Shown here: positions 60,189 through 64,000 of the stretch, piece by piece | How positions within the stretch are numbered: the first letter of the stretch is position 1 | Layout of the letters: each line of letters begins with the position of its first letter | Assembly: GCA_964447285.1 (NCBI GenBank) | Contig: CAYURO010000002.1 | Span: forward strand, 124,001 to 188,000 | From: CAJBNH01 sp964447285 | Lineage (GTDB): Bacteria > Myxococcota_A > UBA9042 | Length of the DNA stretch: 64,000 nucleotides | Reading direction: 5' to 3' | Position numbers and translations under genes: made by a program | Notes under the pieces: model-generated | What the model saw: only the letters and a program-made list of their open reading frames with translations | The model's database searches: none | What the model was told of the DNA's origin: nothing

Positions 60189-61997
60189 ATGACGCGGCCG
60201 CCTCACATCTTGATCATCGGTGGAGCTTCGGTGGACAAGCTCCGCGCCGCTGGTCAACCCGTTGTGACGCCGGGTGGTGGCGGTCTGTACACCGCCGTCG
60301 CCGCTCGCCGCGCTGGCGCTCAGGTGCGATTCTTCGCCTATCGGCCCGATCCGCTGCCCGCGCTGTTCCAGAGTGCCGCCGAAGCGGTGGACTGGTTCGG
60401 CCCCAGTTGCCGGCTCGAGGACATTCCGCACTTCGAGATCGTGTACGACGCCGCCGGCGACGCCCGGTTGGAGCGTGCCACTTGGGGCAGCGAGGACTCG
60501 CTCGACCCCTCGATGGTGCCGGACGACGCGCTGCAGGCCGACTACATCCACATCGCGGCAATCCACGACCCTTCCTTGCAAATCCGCTTCGTCCAGGACT
60601 TGCGCAAGCGCACCAACGCGCGCCTGTCTGCCGGCACGTTCGGCTACATGGTGCACCGCGCCCCGGACGCCGTGCGGTCGCTGATGGAGTCAGTCGATCT
60701 GTTTTTCCTCAATGGTTTCGAGGCTGAGCAGGTCTTTGGTCAGCAGGCTCCCACGGTGCGTCCCGGCCAGATTCTGGTCATCACGCGTGGTGCCGACGGC
60801 TCCGACGTGTGGCAGGGCGACTACTGCACGCGCGTCCAGGCCTGCATGTCGACGCCTGTGGACCTGACAGGTGCGGGCGATTCGGTGTGCGGCGGCATGT
60901 TGGCAGGGCTGCTTGCAGGGTTGCATCCGACGCAGGCCGCGCGGCAGGGCGCTGCGGTGGCGGCCATCACGATCGAGGCCCCCGGAATGGCCGCCCTGCT
61001 CGAGGTCACGCGCGACCGCATCGAGTCTCGACGCCAGCCCTTGTCGGACGGCCGCGTGCGCGTGCGCGAGGATCAGGTCGCGCGCATGGCCCAGCACTTG
61101 CGCGGACTTCAGGGCATCCAGCCGTTTGACTTCACGGGGCCGCACCTGCCCGCCCCGGGACAGCCCGGCACCCTCGACTTCCTGTTCGCGTCGATTCTGC
61201 ACCAGTTCGGCTTCTGGAGCCCGATGCACGGCGCCTACGCGGGGCCGACGTACGCGATGCTGAGTGGCCAGAAGCTGAAGGGCTCGGACTATTGCTTCTC
61301 GGCCTTCAAGCGCCTGCTGGACCACGACCCCGAGCAACTGACGCCCCGCAGCCGCTCTGTGCTGCGATGGGGCGACACCGAGGCGATGTTCCGGTCCGAC
61401 GACGGCTCGGTGCCCATGCCCGTGCTGGCGATCCATCACACGCTGGCACGCGGTTACGGGCGCGACATGTGGGAGCTGGGCTGGACACCTGAGCTGCTGG
61501 TCGAGGAAGCCAACGCGGCGGCCGATCCCGTCAAGTTCTTGGTGCAGGCGTTGGACCACGTGACCGGCTACCGCGAAGACCCGTTGCGCAAGAAGTCGAT
61601 GCTGCTGATGGCGGCGCTGGGTCAGCGGCCTGAGAAGTTCATCGATCTGGACGGCGGCCGTGCACTGAAGCCCATCATCGATTACCACCTGATGCGCTCG
61701 TGCTTGCGAACGGGGCTGGTCGAGATCGTCGACCCGGATCTTCGCGCGCAGATCGTCGCACGCAGGCTGGTCCGGCCGGCCGAAGAGGGTGCGGTCCGCT
61801 CCGCGTGCTACCAAGCCGTGCTGGAGCTGTCCGAGAGGTCCGGGCGCGACATTGGCTCCATCGACTGGTTCTTCTTCGGCGCCCGACATCGCTGCCCCGA
61901 GATGGGGGAGCCCGAGTGCGCCACGTGCCCGGTGCAGCCCGTGTGCGCGCAGCAGCGCGAGTTGTTCCAGCCCGTCCACCGCACGACCTTCTACTAG
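60189..61997 (+). CDS. PfkB-family kinase fused to a queuosine-salvage-like glycosylase with a Cys cluster
   Basis: The protein has 602 residues; ATG at 60189 with AGGA 10 bases before it. Res. 1-~285 are a PfkB (ribokinase-type) kinase: LIIGGASVDKL, TPGGGGLYTAVAARRAGAQV and the signature DLTGAGDSVCGG with catalytic Asp231. Res. ~310-602 are a Qng1/DUF2419-like helical glycosylase: TLDFLFASILHQFGFW, SDDGSVPMPVLAIHHTL, VTGYREDPLRKKS, D498 in IIDYHLM and an end VHRTTFY. Near the end, C569-x7-C577-x2-C580-x5-C586 resembles the [4Fe-4S] loop of endonuclease III-type HhH glycosylases. Qng1 releases queuine from queuosine 5'-phosphate. The fusion suggests nucleoside phosphorylation then base release. 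Confidence 0.78.
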   Translation: MTRPPHILIIGGASVDKLRAAGQPVVTPGGGGLYTAVAARRAGAQVRFFAYRPDPLPALFQSAAEAVDWFGPSCRLEDIPHFEIVYDAAGDARLERATWGSEDSLDPSMVPDDALQADYIHIAAIHDPSLQIRFVQDLRKRTNARLSAGTFGYMVHRAPDAVRSLMESVDLFFLNGFEAEQVFGQQAPTVRPGQILVITRGADGSDVWQGDYCTRVQACMSTPVDLTGAGDSVCGGMLAGLLAGLHPTQAARQGAAVAAITIEAPGMAALLEVTRDRIESRRQPLSDGRVRVREDQVARMAQHLRGLQGIQPFDFTGPHLPAPGQPGTLDFLFASILHQFGFWSPMHGAYAGPTYAMLSGQKLKGSDYCFSAFKRLLDHDPEQLTPRSRSVLRWGDTEAMFRSDDGSVPMPVLAIHHTLARGYGRDMWELGWTPELLVEEANAAADPVKFLVQALDHVTGYREDPLRKKSMLLMAALGQRPEKFIDLDGGRALKPIIDYHLMRSCLRTGLVEIVDPDLRAQIVARRLVRPAEEGAVRSACYQAVLELSERSGRDIGSIDWFFFGARHRCPEMGEPECATCPVQPVCAQQRELFQPVHRTTFY

Positions 61998-62018
61998 GCC
62001 TGCGGGAGGCGACGCGCG

Positions 62019-62492
62019 ATGAACCAACGCAAGAACCAGCACGACGGCAAGGTCATCGCGTCCAACCGCAAGGCCTTTCACGACTACGAAATCGACGAGC
62101 GATTCGAGGCGGGTCTGCAGCTGACCGGCAGCGAAGTGAAGGTGCTGCGTGCGGGCAAGTGCACCCTGACCGGCGCGCACGTGCGGGTGGTCCACGGTGA
62201 AGCTTGGGTGTTCGGCCTGACGATTCCCGAGTACCCGTGGTCACACCAGTTCAACCACGAGCCCGCAAGGCAGCGCAAACTTCTGTTGCACGGCAAGGAG
62301 ATCTTCAAGATCGAGGAGCGCCTGAAGTCCAAGGGCTCGGCCGCCGTCATCCTGAAGCTGTACTTCAAGGGTTCGCTCATCAAGGCCGAAGTTGGTCTGG
62401 GCACCGGCAAGAAGCTGTACGACAAGCGGCACGACCTCAAGGAGAAGGACGACAAGCGCGAGATCGCCCGCGCCACCCGTCGTCTGGCGTAA
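62019..62492 (+). CDS. smpB: SsrA-binding protein SmpB
   Basis: The protein has 157 residues. It binds tmRNA and brings it to stalled ribosomes for trans-translation. It begins IASNRKAFHDYEIDERFEAGLQL, with TGSEVKVLRAGKCTL and the C-terminal tail KEKDDKREIARATRRLA, both characteristic. No tmRNA gene (ssrA) is visible in this window. The start is the ATG 21 bases after the fusion gene, with GGGAGG near it. Confidence 0.97.
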   Translation: MNQRKNQHDGKVIASNRKAFHDYEIDERFEAGLQLTGSEVKVLRAGKCTLTGAHVRVVHGEAWVFGLTIPEYPWSHQFNHEPARQRKLLLHGKEIFKIEERLKSKGSAAVILKLYFKGSLIKAEVGLGTGKKLYDKRHDLKEKDDKREIARATRRLA

Positions 62493-62567
62493 CCGCAGAT
62501 CGCCGCGTCATTTCATGCGTCCCACCTTTCAGCGGCCTGACTCCTCGCGCCGCCGGAAGGGGGTTCC

Positions 62568-63758
62568 ATGAACAAGATCGCCGCCCTGCTCGCCGTTGCC
62601 ATCGTCACGCTGGTCGCCGGCCCTGCTCTGGCCGACATCGCGCCGCCGCAGATCGCCCGCCCCAGACCCGCCCCGGCCCGTCCTCCCACGGTCAGGCGAC
62701 CGCTGGTGCAGGTGGCGATCCTGCTGGACACCTCGAACAGCATGGACGGTCTGATCGGTCAGGCGAAGACCGAACTGTGGCGAATCGTTAACGAAATCGC
62801 ATCTTACCGCCGCAATGGCGCCGACCCTCTGGTGCAGGTCGCGCTGTACGAGTACGGCAACACGTCCCTGCCGTCCGAGCAGGGGTATCTGCGCTTGGTC
62901 AGTCCGCTGACAAACGACTTGGACGCCATCTCAGAGGCGCTGTTCAACCTGACCACCAACGGCGGCGACGAGTACTGCGGCCTCGCCATCCACCGCGCAA
63001 CCGCCGATCTGGCGTGGAGCACCCACCCCGACGACTACCGCGCCATCTTCATCGCCGGCAACGAACCCTTCACCCAGGGCAAGACCGACTACCGCACTGC
63101 CGTCGCCGAGGCGACCCGCAGGGGCATCTACGTCAACACGATCCACTGCGGCAGCCTCGACGAGGGCGTGTCGGGCGGCTGGCGCGACGGCGCCGACCGC
63201 GGCCGCGGCAACTACATGGCGATCGATCAGGGCGACAGGCAGGTCCACGTCGCCACCCCCTACGACGGCGAGATCGCGGCGCTGGGGACCAAGCTGAACG
63301 ACACCTACGTCGGCTACGGCAGGGGCGGCAAAGGCAAGGCGATGAAGGAGCGCCAGGAGGCCCAGGACCGCAACTCGAACAAGGCGGGCGGCAGCGCAGC
63401 GGTCGAACGTTCGGTCGCCAAGGGCAAAAAGGAGGTCTACTCCAACGACGGGTGGGACATGGTCGATGCCCGCAAGAACGGCAAGATCAAGGCGGCGGCC
63501 GCGGTGCCCGACGACGAGCTGCCCGACGAGATGCAGAAGATGACACCGGCCGAGCGCGAGGCCTATGTGGACCAGAAGGCCAAGGATCGTGAGGCGATCC
63601 AGAAGAAGATCGAAGACCTGTCGGCCAAGCGTGCCAAGTTCCTGGCGGACGCCGCGGCCAAGGGCGCCAAGGACAAGGACGCGACCTTCGACGGAGCGAT
63701 GCGCAAGGCCCTGAAAGGCCAGATGACGCAGAAGAAGTTCGAGTCGAAGCAGCCCTGA
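62568..63758 (+). CDS. Exported vWA-domain protein
   Basis: The protein has 396 residues. A signal peptide (LLAVAIVTLVAGPALA) is followed by a vWA domain with metal site DTSNSM near res. 53 (VAILLDTSNSMDG), NTTNGG-like loops, IFIAGNEPFTQG and YVNTIHCGSLDEG. The C-terminal half is a charged Lys/Ala/Glu coiled helix. It probably acts in the periplasm, perhaps in complex assembly. It follows smpB by 75 bases. Function unknown; it is a relative of periplasmic vWA lipoproteins but without a lipobox. Confidence 0.8.
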   Translation: MNKIAALLAVAIVTLVAGPALADIAPPQIARPRPAPARPPTVRRPLVQVAILLDTSNSMDGLIGQAKTELWRIVNEIASYRRNGADPLVQVALYEYGNTSLPSEQGYLRLVSPLTNDLDAISEALFNLTTNGGDEYCGLAIHRATADLAWSTHPDDYRAIFIAGNEPFTQGKTDYRTAVAEATRRGIYVNTIHCGSLDEGVSGGWRDGADRGRGNYMAIDQGDRQVHVATPYDGEIAALGTKLNDTYVGYGRGGKGKAMKERQEAQDRNSNKAGGSAAVERSVAKGKKEVYSNDGWDMVDARKNGKIKAAAAVPDDELPDEMQKMTPAEREAYVDQKAKDREAIQKKIEDLSAKRAKFLADAAAKGAKDKDATFDGAMRKALKGQMTQKKFESKQP

Positions 63759-63799
63759 CCGACTCCCCGCATGTGCGCTAACCTTGCCGGAGTCCGCCG

Positions 63800-63825
63800 C
63801 CCCCGAAGTGAACTTCGCGGGCTAC
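63800..63825 (-). repeat. REP-like element 1 (hairpin with GTAG foot, minus strand)
   Basis: On the minus strand GTAG is followed by a stem of about 10 base pairs with one mismatch and a 2-base loop (stem 63800-63821, GTAG at 63822-63825). This is the pattern of REP elements mobilised by REP-associated tyrosine transposases. Confidence 0.55.
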
Positions 63826-63834
63826 CCGTCTAGA

Positions 63835-63860
63835 AGTCCGCGTTGATGACGCCGCGGACT
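63835..63860. repeat. Perfect 8-bp inverted repeat (hairpin)
   Basis: AGTCCGCG at 63835-63842 is mirrored by CGCGGACT at 63853-63860, with a 10-base loop. It lies between the two REP-like elements. Confidence 0.75.
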
Positions 63861-63911
63861 GCCACAGCCGATTGCCGCTCACGCACCCGAACGCGTCCCT
63901 TCGACTCGCAA

Positions 63912-63939
63912 GGCACCATGTGCCAGTCCCCCAGGGACT
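63912..63939. repeat. Two adjacent small hairpins
   Basis: GGCAC-CAT-GTGCC at 63912-63924 and AGTCCC-cca-GGGACT at 63925-63939 stand next to each other. Confidence 0.7.
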
Positions 63940-63948
63940 TCTTGAACG

Positions 63949-63973
63949 GTAGCCAACGGACTTTAGTCCGTGG
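63949..63973 (+). repeat. REP-like element 2 (hairpin with GTAG foot, plus strand)
   Basis: GTAG at 63949-63952 is followed by a stem (63953-63973) of nine pairs with one bulged A and a TT loop. It is in opposite orientation to element 1, 123 bases away, giving a BIME-like pair. Confidence 0.55.
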
Positions 63974-64000
63974 ATTCAGTCAATTGCGGTCCAAAGTTAG

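Larger units (their letters stand above)
63759..64000. other. Hairpin-rich intergenic region after the vWA gene, running off the right edge
   Basis: No coding sequence is supported here. The region contains at least five hairpins, two of which are the inverted REP-like elements. It may continue to a transposase outside the window. Confidence 0.6.

Noticed and set aside
63759..64000. tmRNA gene next to smpB
   Set aside because: No tRNA-like acceptor stem or tag-coding segment; the region is made of small separate hairpins.
1..64000. tRNA, rRNA, prophage or transposase genes
   Set aside because: None of their conserved sequences was seen; only REP-like hairpins at the right edge hint at mobile DNA.

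Overview
The window is a GC-rich bacterial chromosome segment, about two thirds G+C by eye. It is packed with genes, many of which overlap by 4 bases (ATGA or GTGA), and convergent genes lie a few bases apart or overlap. The gene content suggests a Gram-negative delta-type bacterium, most likely a Myxococcota relative: many large lipoproteins and outer-membrane proteins, PPC, RCC1, ankyrin, ZU5 and IPT/TIG domains, Asp/Thr-rich lipoprotein linkers, and a Bat/MoxR operon full of fusions. That placement is inference from gene content; no rRNA, tRNA or mobile gene is present. Two gaps of exactly 100 N lie in in-frame tandem repeats (11637-11736 and 24849-24948). The sequences flanking each gap are identical over 55 and 50 bases, so both gaps look like padded repeat collapses rather than missing DNA.

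Layout. 1-2665 (minus): the N-terminal part of a class III aminotransferase and a lipoprotein. 2991-14639 (plus): a MoxR/Bat operon of MoxR ATPase, DUF58 protein, BatD-like/RDD fusion, BatA, a giant BatB-TPR-PPC fusion and a BatD-BatE fusion. 14644-20744: a PAP2 phosphatase, a lipoprotein with a FadL-type porin, a deoxyribosyltransferase-like protein with a DAACS symporter, and a Cys-rich lipoprotein. 20773-24259 (plus): a PilZ-like protein, a secreted protein and a PhoB/PhoR-type pair. 24284-31240: a repeat protein, a 1262-residue lipoprotein metallopeptidase, MogA, a GNAT and a DGAT2-like acyltransferase. 31346-38768: RecQ, MurB, 3-methyladenine glycosylase, a rhodanese-MoeB fusion, an SRPBCC protein and a lipoprotein carrying a NACHT NTPase domain. 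38991-45574: TerC, an RsmG-TrmH fusion, an ankyrin-RCC1 secreted protein, a phosphoglucose isomerase and a small membrane protein. 45584-54334: MutM, two lipoproteins, MurJ, an SDR, UppP, a stand-alone CoaB and a cell-wall amidase. 54481-63758: a lipoprotein, a small unknown protein, a GlcD-type FAD oxidase, a long acyl-CoA dehydrogenase, a PfkB-kinase/queuosine-salvage-like fusion, SmpB and a secreted vWA protein. 63759-64000: a run of hairpins including two inverted REP-like elements with GTAG feet.

The genes fall into themes: envelope building (murB, murJ, uppP, amidase, PAP2), envelope surface (lipoproteins, porin, Bat complex), repair and RNA maintenance (recQ, mpg, mutM, rsmG/trmH, smpB) and cofactor pathways (mog, moeB, coaB). 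The strongest candidate for something undescribed is the fusion at 60189-61997. A ribokinase-family domain is joined to a Qng1-like nucleotide glycosylase domain that carries an endonuclease III-style Cys cluster, which would make a one-protein kinase plus base-release route for queuosine salvage. The second is the lipoprotein NACHT NTPase at 37098-38768.
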